Origin: CAVOHU01 sp963843385
GTDB lineage: Bacteria; Acidobacteriota; Vicinamibacteria; Vicinamibacterales; JAKQTR01
Direction of reading: 5' to 3'
NCBI GenBank assembly: GCA_963843385.1
Contig: CAWJJY010000003.1
Coordinates: forward strand, 372,001 to 436,000
DNA length: 64,000 nucleotides
The translations under genes and the position numbers were made by a program. The notes under the pieces were generated by a model that saw only the letters and a list, made by a program, of their open reading frames with translations, was not told where the DNA came from and ran no database searches. Below are positions 49,061-57,912 of this stretch, piece after piece. Positions within the stretch are counted from its first letter, which is position 1. Each line of letters starts with the position of its first letter.

Positions 49061-49202
49061 TACGAAGGCCCGCGGATGGCAGCAGGTATTCGTGCTCCTG
49101 CAGCCACTCACCTCAGAGCCGCGGGGGTCAATACGAAGGCCCGCGGATGGCGGCAAGTATCGGTGCCCCTGGCGCCACCCTCGTCAGCGCCGCGGGAGTC
49201 AG
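49061..49202. repeat. two tandem copies of a 71-bp element
   Basis: TACGAAGGCCCGCGGATGGC starts at 49061 and again at 49132, and each copy ends in an AGAGCCGCGGG/AGCGCCGCGGG block. The CCCGCGG and CCGCGGG ends let each copy fold into a hairpin. It fills the 272-base gap upstream of the NHL gene, so it could influence its expression. Confidence 0.8.
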
Positions 49203-49301
49203 CAGATCGATCCCCGGGTGAGCCATCCTGCGCGCACGGGTGCTGGAGACGCTGACGGACTCGAGCGTGCTGCCGGCAACGAACCGGCGCGAGATGACGC
49301 G

Positions 49302-50534
49302 CTACGCGCTGGCCTTCGCCAGCGTGTCGGTCGCCACGCGTTTGAACTCATCGGGCGTCAACAACCGCTTCCGCTCCAGCGAGAACAGCTTGACCGCCGC
49401 GAGCACTTTCATGGCCTCGTCCTCGGTGAAGTCCAGACCGAGACCTTTGAGCGCGCCCTTGATCGAGTCGATGCCGCTGCCCTTGCCGAGCACGATCCGC
49501 GCAGGCGGTTGACCGACCACATCCCAGCGGTAGGGGAAGAGCTCGACCGGGTTGTCGGCGCCGCAGTTCTGGAACCAGCTCGCGATGATCCCCGACTCGA
49601 TGTGGAACAGGGAGTCGCCCACCACGGGCCGGTTCGGCAGGATCGGCGTCTGCGACAGCTCGGCGACCAGGTGCGCCAGCTCGTAGAACTTCGCGTGGTT
49701 CAGCCCGGTGTGGACGCCGTACAGGGTGAGCAGCGCCATCGCCGTCTCCTCCATCGGCGTGTTGCCGGCCCGCTCGCCGATGCCGAGCACGGTCGTGTGC
49801 ATCACCTCCACACCCTCGGCGAGCGCCATCACGGTATTGGCCACGCCCATGCCGAAGTCCATGTGGAAGTGCGCCTCGAGGCGCGTCTTGATCCGGGCCT
49901 TCACCTGCCGCACGAAGTACTGCATCGCGTGAGGCGAGGTGACGCCGAAGGTGTCGACCAGCGCGAGCCCGTCCATGTGGCCCTCGCGCGCGACGCGCGT
50001 GATCAGGTCGAGCACCCAGGTCATGTCGGCGCGCGTGAAGTCGATCGGAAAGAAGACCACCTCGAGGCCCTGCGAGTGCGCGTAGATGGTCGATTCGATC
50101 GACAACTGGATCGCCTTCTCGAGGGGCCACTGGTAGGCGTACTTGATGATGTGCTCGCTCGACGGCACTTCCATCACGATGCCCGACACCCCGCAGTCCA
50201 CCGCCCGCTTCACATCTTCGACCATGCAGCGCGAGAAGGCGAAGATCTGCGGCCCGAGATTCCGCTTCACGATCTCCTTGATCGCCGCCTGATCGCTCGG
50301 CGAGACAATCGGCATGCCTGCCTCGATGCGATCGACACCCGCTTCGGCAAGGCCTTCGGCGATCCGGATCTTGTCGTCCTTGCTGAAGATGACGCCCGTC
50401 TGCTGCTCGCCGTCGCGCAGGGTGACGTCGTGCACCTTGACCTGCCTGGCAAAGTGAAGCTGCGAGGTGACCTCCGGCATGAAGTTCCACGGACTGACGT
50501 GCCACTTGTCTGTCTTCCACGGTTCGTGCGACAT
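49302..50534 (-). CDS. DRE-TIM metallolyase (isopropylmalate/homocitrate synthase-like)
   Basis: 410 residues from ATG 50534, with GGGAGG eleven bases upstream. The metal and catalytic motif VTLRDGEQQTGVIFSKDDK (DRE form) and HFHMDFGMGVANTVMALAEG (HxH) are intact, as is LGIGERAGNTPMEE. This superfamily condenses acyl-CoA with 2-oxoacids (LeuA, homocitrate, citramalate synthases) or cleaves HMG-CoA. The missing LeuA regulatory domain and this length suit homocitrate, citramalate or a secondary acyltransferase. No other pathway genes are adjacent, so substrate is open. Confidence 0.88.
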   Translation of the reverse strand: MSHEPWKTDKWHVSPWNFMPEVTSQLHFARQVKVHDVTLRDGEQQTGVIFSKDDKIRIAEGLAEAGVDRIEAGMPIVSPSDQAAIKEIVKRNLGPQIFAFSRCMVEDVKRAVDCGVSGIVMEVPSSEHIIKYAYQWPLEKAIQLSIESTIYAHSQGLEVVFFPIDFTRADMTWVLDLITRVAREGHMDGLALVDTFGVTSPHAMQYFVRQVKARIKTRLEAHFHMDFGMGVANTVMALAEGVEVMHTTVLGIGERAGNTPMEETAMALLTLYGVHTGLNHAKFYELAHLVAELSQTPILPNRPVVGDSLFHIESGIIASWFQNCGADNPVELFPYRWDVVGQPPARIVLGKGSGIDSIKGALKGLGLDFTEDEAMKVLAAVKLFSLERKRLLTPDEFKRVATDTLAKASA

Positions 50535-50568
50535 GATGAGCGCCTCCCACACGTGATCGGCGGCACGC

Positions 50569-51609
50569 CTACTTCTTCAGGCGAGCCTCCCAGTAGTCAA
50601 TCCAGCTCGTGAGGTCCCGGTTGAACTCCTCCGGCTTCTCCCGGTACACGAAGTGGCCGCCGGGCCGGATATCCAGTGCCACGTTCTGATTCCTGGTCTG
50701 CAGCAGGTTGAACAGCCCGACGGCCCCATCCAATCTTGCATACGGGTCGTTCACGTTCCAATCCAGCGTGTCCTTGTCGCCCCAATACAGCAGAACGGGC
50801 ATCTGGAGCGCCTGGCCGGCCTTGATGCGATCCCTGATCTTCTGCGTGTAGGCCTCCAGTTCGGCCGGCGGCATACCCGCCTTGGCCTTGACCTTGTCTT
50901 CGACAATCTTCCTGTTCGGCCCCTTGTCGAAGGTCGCCTGGGAGTCCCAATAGAGGTCGTCGAAGGCCCTGTCCGGATCGGCGGACAGGATGCGCACGCG
51001 GCACCGATAGTACCCAATGGGATCCTGCCATTCATCCGGGCACGACTTGATCATCTCGTCGAGCTTCTGCGGGCCCCGCTTGATGCCGGAGAGGCCCGGG
51101 TGGCCCATGATGACGGCGGTCTTGATCATCTCCGGATGAGCATCGGCGAACAGGAACGTGACCTGCCCGCCGGCTGAGTGGCCCACCAGGTGAACGGGAC
51201 CCGTCTTGAGAGCCTGAAGGAAGTCATAGACGAAGTTCATGTCACCCAGTGCGCTGTAGTCCTTGTCGGCCTTTGGCGGGTCTGTCAAGCCTCTGCCCGG
51301 CCGGTCCATGGCAATGACGTGAAACCTCTTGGAAAGCCCGACCATGTTGTTGGTCCACACATTTGCGCTGTTGCGGATGGTGAAACTTCCACCGTGCATC
51401 AGCACAACGGTCGGGCCCTGGCCCATTTCGTAGTACCGCGCCTTGATGCCGTTGGCGTTGACATACTTCGCTTTGAACGGCCCGTATGCCCCGTCCTTGT
51501 CTATCTGGCCGGAGGTGCCGGACTTCTGGCCGACAACGTCGGCCTGGACGAGGATGAAACACACCGCAATCGCGAGCGCCGCCGCTTCTGGCCGAGGTCG
51601 GTACACCAC
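50569..51609 (-). CDS. secreted alpha/beta hydrolase
   Basis: 346 residues starting at one of two tandem GTG codons (51609/51606) behind a strong AGGAGGAG. A signal peptide (ALAIAVCFILVQADVVG) precedes the hydrolase fold: oxyanion MHGGSF, nucleophile elbow LVGHSAGGQVTF, and catalytic His in PGGHFVYREKPEEF. The expected Asp lies near YWGDKDTLDWN. It resembles epoxide-hydrolase or esterase-type enzymes and carries an inserted cap with cysteines (MIKSCPDEW, YYRCRVRIL) that could form a disulfide outside the cell. The substrate is unknown. Confidence 0.85.
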   Translation of the reverse strand: MVYRPRPEAAALAIAVCFILVQADVVGQKSGTSGQIDKDGAYGPFKAKYVNANGIKARYYEMGQGPTVVLMHGGSFTIRNSANVWTNNMVGLSKRFHVIAMDRPGRGLTDPPKADKDYSALGDMNFVYDFLQALKTGPVHLVGHSAGGQVTFLFADAHPEMIKTAVIMGHPGLSGIKRGPQKLDEMIKSCPDEWQDPIGYYRCRVRILSADPDRAFDDLYWDSQATFDKGPNRKIVEDKVKAKAGMPPAELEAYTQKIRDRIKAGQALQMPVLLYWGDKDTLDWNVNDPYARLDGAVGLFNLLQTRNQNVALDIRPGGHFVYREKPEEFNRDLTSWIDYWEARLKK

Positions 51610-52105
51610 AGACTCCTCCTCCGCTCTTGCGAACATGTGAGACCCGGGACCGTCGGGCCCGAAGCCGCGCTGGCCCCATCCAGACGACACCACATCGCGC
51701 CCCTTCGACGCGTTGGCCGCCGCCTGAATCGTACAGAGTCCATCCCGCCGCCGGGACGCTGGCACCGGATGTAGAAAGCGATGCGGCAATAATACGCCCT
51801 GTTTGCACCGAGTCAACCTCTGAACATGTCTGAACGCGGCTGGACGCGGCGGGGGCGCTACACCGGCCCTGTCTGGCAGCGCGAGACTGCGGGGCTGGTA
51901 CTCCAGTCCTTGCCGATGGCAGAGAATCGCACGCGATGGCCGTCTACTTCTGCAGCGCCCCGGTCCCGAGCTCAACGGCAACGTCCCGACGGGACGCGCG
52001 ACGGGTGAGACGCGCCCGGTCGCAGAAGTTTGCCATCCCGGCGGGGATGTCGCATACACTGGCGCCGACGCTACTGATTCCACACGTTTACCCGGGAGGT
52101 TGCCG
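51610..52105. other. 496-base divergent intergenic region
   Basis: It lies between the alpha/beta hydrolase and the Tat-exported aminotransferase. A short direct repeat CTGAACATGTCTGAACG occurs near 51820. No gene with a family signal, no clear promoter and no hairpin was seen in the rest. Confidence 0.5.
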
Positions 52106-53281
52106 ATGGTCGTCAAGGACGCGCTGTCCCGGCGGGGCTTCATGGGCGGAGTCGCGACCGCCCTGGGATATCTGACCTTCAGGCCCGACGCTGCGCTCGG
52201 AGCGGAGGGCATCACCCGGCAGGCCACCGGGCAGCCTTCGCGTCCCGTCGTGCCGGAGGAGCTGTACGACTCCTTCGCAAAGCTCGGGTACAACGAGAAT
52301 CCGTACGGCCCGCCCGAGTCGGTAGTGAAGGCGATGAGCCACGCCATCAAGTACGCCAACCGGTACAGCTACCCGGACGCGGGAATCGTCGAGGAGATCG
52401 CCAGGCATCACGGGGTGAAAGCCGAGAACGTCATGATCGCCGCCGGTTCTGGAGAAATTCTGGACGTGGTGGGCTCGGCGTTTGCCTCGTCAGGCAAGAA
52501 GGTCGTTGGCGTCGAGCCTTCGTACAGCCAGGTATACCAGCACGTCACCAGTGTGAAGGGCACTGCCTTCACGGTGCCGCTTCTCGAGGACTTCCGGCAG
52601 GACATCCCAGGCCTGATTCTGGCGACCAGGAGGCACTACCGCGAGGTGGGCTTCGTCTACCTCTGCAATCCGAACAACCCGACCGGCCGCACGGTGACCA
52701 CGCAGGAGATCCGGCAGCTGCTCAACGGCATTCCCGAAGACACCGTGGTGCTGATCGACGAGGCGTACCATCATTTCGTCGAGGATCCGAATTACAGCAC
52801 GTCGGTGCCGTACGTGCTCGAGGGCCGGCCGGTGGTCATCGCTCGCACGTTCTCGAAGATCGCCGCGCTCGCCGGCATGCGCCTCGGCTACGCCGTCGCG
52901 CCCAGGGAGCTCATCCAGCAGATGCGCCCCTTCAGCACGGGAACGGTCAACGCGATGGTCAAGCACGGCGGCGTCGCCGCGCTCAGGGACACCGACTCGC
53001 AGGCCACGGTGAGGCGGGTGACCCTGGGCCTGCGCAAGAAGACGACGGCCGAGCTCGAGAGCCTCGGCTACAGCGTGATTCCGTCGGAGACGAATTTCTT
53101 CATGGTGCACCTCAGGCGGCCCGTGCAACCGGTGATCGCCGAGTTCCTGAAAAAGGGCGTGGTGGTCGGCCGTCCGTTCCCGCCGATGCTGGAGCACCTT
53201 CGAGTGTCGGTTGGCACGGCGGACGAGATGAGCCGGTTCATGACCGGGTTCAAGGAGATCATGGCCAAGCCGGCCGCGTGA
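52106..53281 (+). CDS. HisC-like PLP aminotransferase with twin-arginine signal
   Basis: 391 residues from ATG 52106, GGGAGG upstream. The N-terminus LSRRGFMGGVATALGYL is a classic Tat signal (SRRxFM plus a hydrophobic stretch). The mature enzyme is fold-type I aminotransferase: KLGYNENPYGPP, AGSGEILDVVGSAF, YLCNPNNPTGRTV, LIDEAYHHF, Schiff-base Lys in ARTFSKIAALAGMRLGYA and a C-terminal Arg in LRVSVGTADEM. These match histidinol-phosphate aminotransferases, which are cytoplasmic. Tat export of a folded, PLP-loaded enzyme suggests a periplasmic role different from histidine synthesis. No his genes are near. Confidence 0.88.
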   Translation: MVVKDALSRRGFMGGVATALGYLTFRPDAALGAEGITRQATGQPSRPVVPEELYDSFAKLGYNENPYGPPESVVKAMSHAIKYANRYSYPDAGIVEEIARHHGVKAENVMIAAGSGEILDVVGSAFASSGKKVVGVEPSYSQVYQHVTSVKGTAFTVPLLEDFRQDIPGLILATRRHYREVGFVYLCNPNNPTGRTVTTQEIRQLLNGIPEDTVVLIDEAYHHFVEDPNYSTSVPYVLEGRPVVIARTFSKIAALAGMRLGYAVAPRELIQQMRPFSTGTVNAMVKHGGVAALRDTDSQATVRRVTLGLRKKTTAELESLGYSVIPSETNFFMVHLRRPVQPVIAEFLKKGVVVGRPFPPMLEHLRVSVGTADEMSRFMTGFKEIMAKPAA

Positions 53282-53402
53282 CCGTCCTCAACCTGAAGAG
53301 TGGAGTGCGCGTCGGGCTGATGTCGAAGCCCCGGATCCCGGAGGCGCGACGGCCCCCGGAATCCGGGTCGAATGCAGGTCTTGCGGGTGCGAGATGGCGC
53401 GG

Positions 53403-54896
53403 CTATCCCTTGAGCGCCGCCAGTTGCTCCGCTGACGCCGCCTCGACGTCCTTGTGCAGGCTGTTCCCGTGTGAGTCCATCGTCACGATCACTGGGAAGT
53501 CCTTCACGTGGAGGTGCCACAGCGCCTCGGGCACGCCGAACTCGAAGAGCGACACGCCGTCGACGCGCTCGATGCACCGCGCGTAGTACTGCGCCGCGCC
53601 GCCGATGGCGCTGAGGTAGACGGCGCCCGATTCCTTCAGCGCCGCGAGCGTCTTGGCGCCCATCCCGCCCTTGCCGATGACGCCTCGAATCCCGAACTTC
53701 TTGATGACGTCCGCCTGATACGGCTCCTCACGGATGCTGGTGGTCGGGCCCGCCGCGTTCATCTTCCAGCGGTCCCCGTCCTTCACGGCAACCGGGCCGC
53801 AGTGATAGATGACGCCGCCGTTCAGATCGACCGGCGCGTCGTTCTTATTCAGGTACGCGTGCACCGAGTCGCGGCCCGTGAACATCCGGCCGTTCAGCAG
53901 CAGCACGTCGCCGACCTTCAGCGACCGCACCGTCTTCTCGTCGAGCGGCGTCGTGAGCACGATCTCACGGCCTGTGCGAGGGATGCCCGCCTGCGCGGCC
54001 ATGTGCGCCGCCGGATGCGCGGGGTCGCGATAGAGCCACCGCTTGATCGCGCCGGTCGTCGCGTCGAGAACCACGCCGAGGCGCCGGAACGCCCAGCAGT
54101 CGTACGCCACCGACACGAAGAAGCAGGCGGGCAGGCGATTGAGCACGCCGATCTTGCACCCGATGAGGGTCACGTTGCCGCCGAACCCCATCGTGCCGAT
54201 CCCGAGCTTGTTGACCGTGCTCATGATGGTGTTCTCGAGCTCGGCCAGCGCCGGATCGGGATTCACGTCGTCGAGCGTCCGGAACAGCTGGTGCTTCGCG
54301 TGCGCGTAGCCGCTGGCGCGATCCCCGCCGATGCACACGCCGAGGGCACCCGGCGCGCAGCCCTTGCCCTGCGCCGCCCACGCCGCGTGCAGGATGCACT
54401 TGCGCACGCCCTCGAGGTTGCGGTCCGCGCGCCCGAGGCCCGGCAGCTCCACGGGCACCGCGTACTGGGCGTTGCAGTTCTCGCAGCCGCCGCCCTTGAG
54501 GACCAGCTTCACCTCGATCTCGTCGTTCGCCCATTGATCGAAGTGAATCACCGGCGAGCCGGGCCCGAGATTGTTGCCGGAGTTCTTGCCGGTGATCGAG
54601 TCCACGGAGTTGGGACGCAGCTTGCCGCGCTTGGTGGCTTCCGCAATGGCTTCACGAATCCGCTCGGCCATCCACAGCTGGTCCGTCCCGCGAGGCACGT
54701 GGATCTCGAAGGTGGGCATCCCGGTGTCCTGGCAGATGGCCCCCTCCGAATCGGTCGCCTGATCGATATTGAGCGCGATGATGGACATGGCCTGTCCCGC
54801 CTGCGTGTCGGGGGGATCGGCCGCAAGCGCGGCCTGCACGGCCACGCGCACGTCGGGAGGAAGATCGGTCGACGTTTTGACAATGAGATCGGTCAT
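53403..54896 (-). CDS. fumA: class I fumarate hydratase (iron-sulfur)
   Basis: 497 residues from ATG 54896. Cluster cysteines are in AICQDTGMPTF, GGGCENCNAQYAV and GVCIGGDRASGYA. The C-terminal beta domain has TGRDSVHAYL, GPVAVKDGDRWKMNAAGPTT and GKGGMGAKTL. Class I fumarases interconvert fumarate and malate with an oxygen-sensitive [4Fe-4S] cluster. The single-chain alpha-beta fusion is FumA/FumB-like. It is divergent from an exported methyltransferase, with a palindromic TATACT between them. A 120-base gap downstream holds a weak CCCGGAT/ATCCGGG dyad. Confidence 0.92.
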   Translation of the reverse strand: MTDLIVKTSTDLPPDVRVAVQAALAADPPDTQAGQAMSIIALNIDQATDSEGAICQDTGMPTFEIHVPRGTDQLWMAERIREAIAEATKRGKLRPNSVDSITGKNSGNNLGPGSPVIHFDQWANDEIEVKLVLKGGGCENCNAQYAVPVELPGLGRADRNLEGVRKCILHAAWAAQGKGCAPGALGVCIGGDRASGYAHAKHQLFRTLDDVNPDPALAELENTIMSTVNKLGIGTMGFGGNVTLIGCKIGVLNRLPACFFVSVAYDCWAFRRLGVVLDATTGAIKRWLYRDPAHPAAHMAAQAGIPRTGREIVLTTPLDEKTVRSLKVGDVLLLNGRMFTGRDSVHAYLNKNDAPVDLNGGVIYHCGPVAVKDGDRWKMNAAGPTTSIREEPYQADVIKKFGIRGVIGKGGMGAKTLAALKESGAVYLSAIGGAAQYYARCIERVDGVSLFEFGVPEALWHLHVKDFPVIVTMDSHGNSLHKDVEAASAEQLAALKG

Positions 54897-54924
54897 GCTC
54901 GAGAGGAATTCTGGTAACATGCGT

Positions 54925-54936
54925 GAAGTATACTTC
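54925..54936. promoter_or_regulatory. 12-bp palindrome giving TATACT on both strands (overlapping divergent -10s)
   Basis: GAAGTATACTTC is a perfect dyad and reads TATACT in both directions, 29-31 bases before each divergent gene start (fumA-like and methyltransferase). The -35 matches are weak on both sides. It could be one shared promoter core or a regulator site. Confidence 0.5.
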
Positions 54937-54963
54937 CGTTCGGGTTAGGCTTCTAAGTCTTTG

Positions 54964-55698
54964 ATGTTGCACCAGATACAGGTTTCAGACGGCGTTCGCC
55001 GACGCGCCACGGCCGCGACGAGCCGAGCCGAGCGCATTCGCTTCTCCGTTTCGCTGCTGGCCACACTCACGCTGATGGTGACGACGTGGAGCGGCGAGAC
55101 CGGCGCGCAGACCAAGCCTCGCCACGGCAAGCTGTTCTCGTCGCTGGACCTCGGGCTGCTCGAAATGCCCGATCGCGACCTGTGGCAGATGCCTGGTCAG
55201 ATCATGGACGCGATGGGGATTGCCGAAGGATCGGTCGCCGCGGATCTCGGCGCCGGCAGCGGCTGGTTCAGCATCCGCCTGGCCAGGCGGGTCGGCCCGA
55301 ACGGCATCGTCTACGCCGAGGATATCAATCGGTTGATGATCGAAGCGACCGACCGGCGACTCGCTCGCGAAGGGTTGCGCAACGTCCGGACGGTGCTCGG
55401 CTCCGCTTCCGATCCGCGGCTCCCCGCGCGTTCGATCGACGCGGTGTTGATTGTCGACACCTACCACGAGATGGAAGACCCCGGGCCGCTGCTGCGAAAC
55501 GTGGCGCGGTCGCTGAAGCCGCAGGGTCGCGTGGGCGTGATCGACTTCAGGAAGGACGGGCTCGGTCCGGGGCCGCCCATGGACGAGCGCGTGGACCCGG
55601 ACACGATCGTGCGGGACGCGGAAGCCGCCGGGCTGCGGCTGGTCAAACGCGAGACGTTCCTGCCGTATCAGTTCTTCCTGGTGCTCGGGAGGGAGTAG
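54964..55698 (+). CDS. SAM-dependent methyltransferase with N-terminal signal or anchor
   Basis: 244 residues. An N-terminal basic region and hydrophobic segment (FSVSLLATLTLMVTTW) suggest export or membrane anchoring. The enzyme part has AADLGAGSGWFSIRLARR (motif I), VYAEDINRLM, SIDAVLIVDTYHEM and GRVGVIDFRKDG. The layout matches the methyltransferase group often annotated in secreted or anchored form in Acidobacteriota. The substrate is unknown. Its 3' end overlaps the convergent bioY gene by 31 bases. Start ATG 54964 is chosen over the TTG at 54961. Confidence 0.82.
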   Translation: MLHQIQVSDGVRRRATAATSRAERIRFSVSLLATLTLMVTTWSGETGAQTKPRHGKLFSSLDLGLLEMPDRDLWQMPGQIMDAMGIAEGSVAADLGAGSGWFSIRLARRVGPNGIVYAEDINRLMIEATDRRLAREGLRNVRTVLGSASDPRLPARSIDAVLIVDTYHEMEDPGPLLRNVARSLKPQGRVGVIDFRKDGLGPGPPMDERVDPDTIVRDAEAAGLRLVKRETFLPYQFFLVLGRE

Positions 55699-56336
55699 GT
55701 CCGCCCGATCAGCCGCCACATCCCCGGCAGCACGGCCGCCGCGACGAACAGCTTCACGATGTCGATGGCGAGGAACGGATAGAGACCGGTCCGGAGCGCC
55801 AGCGGCAGCGCGGCGATCGGATTGGCCGGCGCCAGCACCCAGGCGAGCCAGCCGACCCCGCACGAGAAGATCACGGCGAGACCGGCGGCCATGGAGGCGA
55901 CCGAAGTCAGATATCGGCGATCGAAGCCGCGTTCCGCCAGCCAGCCGGCGACCAACGCGGCAACCGGGTAGCTCAGCAGGAACCCGCCGGTCGGCCCGAG
56001 CAGCCGGGCCGCGCCAGGCGGCAGCAGCGGGGACGCGGCGAACACTGGCAGGCCCGCGATGCCCGCGGCGAGATAGACGAGCTGGCTCGCCAGGCCGAGA
56101 CGCCAACCCAGTGCGGCGCCGCCGAGCAGGACGACCATCGGCTGGAGCGTCAGCGGGACCGGCGTGAACGGCAGCGGCACGCTGACCTGCGCCGCGGCCG
56201 CTGTGAGAACGGCGATGAAGACCACGGAGGCCGCGCGCAGCGTGCGAGCCGAGGCGACGGCCATCTGATCCGTGATCGTAAACAGCAACGGGCTGGCTGG
56301 CGCGGCGGCCAGCGTGTCACGACCTGCTGAAGCCAT
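55668..56336 (-). CDS. bioY: biotin transporter S-component BioY
   Basis: 222 residues with six membrane helices. The family pattern is clear: AQVSVPLPFTPVPLTLQPM, VYLAAGIAGLPVFA, and GPTGGFLLSYPVAALVAGWL. BioY binds biotin, alone or with an ECF energising module; none is nearby. Two starts are possible, 56336 or an internal ATG near 56264 just before the first helix. It is divergent from thiD with 16 bases between starts. Confidence 0.92.
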   Translation of the reverse strand: MASAGRDTLAAAPASPLLFTITDQMAVASARTLRAASVVFIAVLTAAAAQVSVPLPFTPVPLTLQPMVVLLGGAALGWRLGLASQLVYLAAGIAGLPVFAASPLLPPGAARLLGPTGGFLLSYPVAALVAGWLAERGFDRRYLTSVASMAAGLAVIFSCGVGWLAWVLAPANPIAALPLALRTGLYPFLAIDIVKLFVAAAVLPGMWRLIGRTYSLPSTRKN

Positions 56337-56352
56337 GGGCGGATCTTAGCGT

Positions 56353-57147
56353 ATGAACATCGCGATGACAATTGCCGGGTCGGATTCCGGAGGCGGCGCC
56401 GGGATCCAGGCCGACCTGAAGACGTTTGCGGCGTGCGGCGTATGGGGCGTCAGCGCGATTGCCGCCATCACGGCGCAGAACACGACGGGCGTGACGGCGT
56501 CACTGGCGCTGCCGGTCGAGATCGTCGTGGCGCAGATGGACGCGATCGCCGCCGACATGCGCATCGATGCGATCAAGACCGGCATGCTCGCCACCTCGGA
56601 AATCGTGATGGCCGTCGCGGAAGCGCTCCGGCGTCTGTCCGTAGACAACGTCGTGGTAGATCCCGTCATGGTCGCGAAGAGCGGCGCTCGTCTGCTTCGG
56701 GACGATGCCGTCACCTCGGTACGGGAGCTGCTCCTCCCGCGCGCGAGCGTCGTCACCCCGAATGCCGAGGAGGCCGAGGTGCTGTCGTCACTGGCCGTGC
56801 GGACCACGGCGGCTGCGCGCGAGGCCGCGCGGAGGATTCACGGTCTCGGCGCCCGCGCCGTGATCGTGAAGGGCGGCCACATCCCCGGCGACCACGTCGT
56901 GGACGTGCTGTTCGACGGACACGACTTCACCGAGTTCCGGAGCCCGCGCATCGAGAGTCGAAACACCCACGGGACCGGCTGCACGTTTGCGGCGGCGGTG
57001 GCGGCCTATCTGGCGCGCGGAATCGAGCTTGCCGAGGCGACGCGTCGCGCGAAAGCATATGTCGAGGGCGCCATCCGGGCCGGGCACGCAGTAGGACATG
57101 GAGTTGGGGTGCTGGACCATTTCTGGAGGAATCCGGCGAGTGAGTAG
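56353..57147 (+). CDS. thiD: hydroxymethylpyrimidine/phosphomethylpyrimidine kinase ThiD
   Basis: 264 residues with a complete ribokinase-type fold: MTIAGSDSGGGAGIQADLKT, QNTTGV, VVDPVMVAKSGARLL, TPNAEEAEVLS, and the catalytic NTHGTGCTFAAAVAAYLARG. ThiD phosphorylates HMP and HMP-P in thiamine synthesis. No other thi gene is in the window. It is directly divergent from bioY, so two vitamin genes share a 16-base gap. The next plus-strand genes (moaE, moaD) follow after a repeat tract. Confidence 0.94.
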   Translation: MNIAMTIAGSDSGGGAGIQADLKTFAACGVWGVSAIAAITAQNTTGVTASLALPVEIVVAQMDAIAADMRIDAIKTGMLATSEIVMAVAEALRRLSVDNVVVDPVMVAKSGARLLRDDAVTSVRELLLPRASVVTPNAEEAEVLSSLAVRTTAAAREAARRIHGLGARAVIVKGGHIPGDHVVDVLFDGHDFTEFRSPRIESRNTHGTGCTFAAAVAAYLARGIELAEATRRAKAYVEGAIRAGHAVGHGVGVLDHFWRNPASE

Positions 57148-57159
57148 GAAGGCCGGATT

Positions 57160-57385
57160 CGTCAGGCTGGCGGCTGGTGGCCGGAGGCTGGAGGCCTGGT
57201 CCGCAAGGAATTCACGCGCGGTTCGTCCTGCCGTTGAACCACGGGCAAATCGATTCGGTAGACCTGGCGTGGCGAGGAAGGGTCGAGTCTTTCAGGCTCA
57301 CGACGGGTCCGCCAGCCGCCAGCCCCCAGCCGCGAGCCGCCAGCCACCAGCCCCCAGCCGCCCGGCCAATGCCGGCAGCCGGTAG
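57160..57385. repeat. GGCTGGCGGCTGG-type inverted repeat tract
   Basis: The left arm (57166-57200) carries GGCTGGCGGCTGGTGGCCGG. The right arm (57310-57362) carries CCGCCAGCCGCCAGCCCCC and related copies, its reverse complement. The 110 bases between are ordinary. This is one of several such tracts in the window. Confidence 0.75.
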
Positions 57386-57399
57386 CCGCTCGTCCGTCT

Positions 57400-57408
57400 T
57401 GTTATACT
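57400..57408 (+). promoter_or_regulatory. possible extended -10 promoter (TGT-TATACT) for moaE-moaD
   Basis: TGTTATACT is an extended -10 of the TGN-TATAAT form. The first transcribed base would fall near 57415, so the ATG at 57427 becomes the natural moaE start and the earlier GTG/ATG at 57409/57412 would not be transcribed. Confidence 0.45.
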
Positions 57409-57426
57409 GTGATGTTGCCTCTATCA

Positions 57427-57912
57427 ATGGTCGATCTTCTTCGGCTCACTGCCGATCCGCTCGACGTGCTGGCTGTGTCACGGATGGTTGTCGAGCCTGG
57501 CCCGGCCGGCCGTGACGGGGCCGTGGCGCTGTTTGTGGGGCTTGTGCGCGCGGAGAACGCCGGGCGCCGCGTGATCGAACTGGAGTACCAGGCCTACGCG
57601 CCCCTGGCGCTGCGGGCGTTCGAGATCATCTCCGTCGAGGTGGCGCAGAACTGGCCGCGCGTGCAATTGGCGCTCCACCACCGCGTCGGGCGACTGGCGA
57701 TTGGTGAAGCCAGCATCGTGATTGCCGCGGCCTCCCCCCACCGGGCCGAGGCCTTCCAGGCGTGCCGGTACACGATCGAGCGGGTCAAGCAGATCGTTCC
57801 GATCTGGAAGCGGGAGATCTTCGAGGGCGGAGATGCCTGGATCGAAGGGGCCACCGCGGATCCCGACGATCGAGTCGCGCGGGAGACGGCGTACAAACGC
57901 GCATGCGGGTAA
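57427..57912 (+). CDS. moaE: molybdopterin synthase large subunit MoaE
   Basis: 161 residues from ATG 57427. Conserved segments are DGAVALFVGLVRAENAGRRV, LEYQAYAPLALRAF, LHHRVGRLAIGEASIVIAA, and the active-site lysine in VPIWKREIFEGGDAW. MoaE with MoaD adds sulfur to precursor Z to make molybdopterin. The order moaE-moaD with a 10-base overlap (moaD starts within the moaE stop region) fits translational coupling. The rest of the moa/mod set is not in the window. Confidence 0.92.
   Translation: MVDLLRLTADPLDVLAVSRMVVEPGPAGRDGAVALFVGLVRAENAGRRVIELEYQAYAPLALRAFEIISVEVAQNWPRVQLALHHRVGRLAIGEASIVIAAASPHRAEAFQACRYTIERVKQIVPIWKREIFEGGDAWIEGATADPDDRVARETAYKRACG

Noticed and set aside
57409..57426. 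Upstream GTG/ATG start codons for moaE
   Set aside because: An extended -10 (TGT-TATACT) at 57400-57408 would place the transcript start beyond them, and MoaE similarity begins after 57427.
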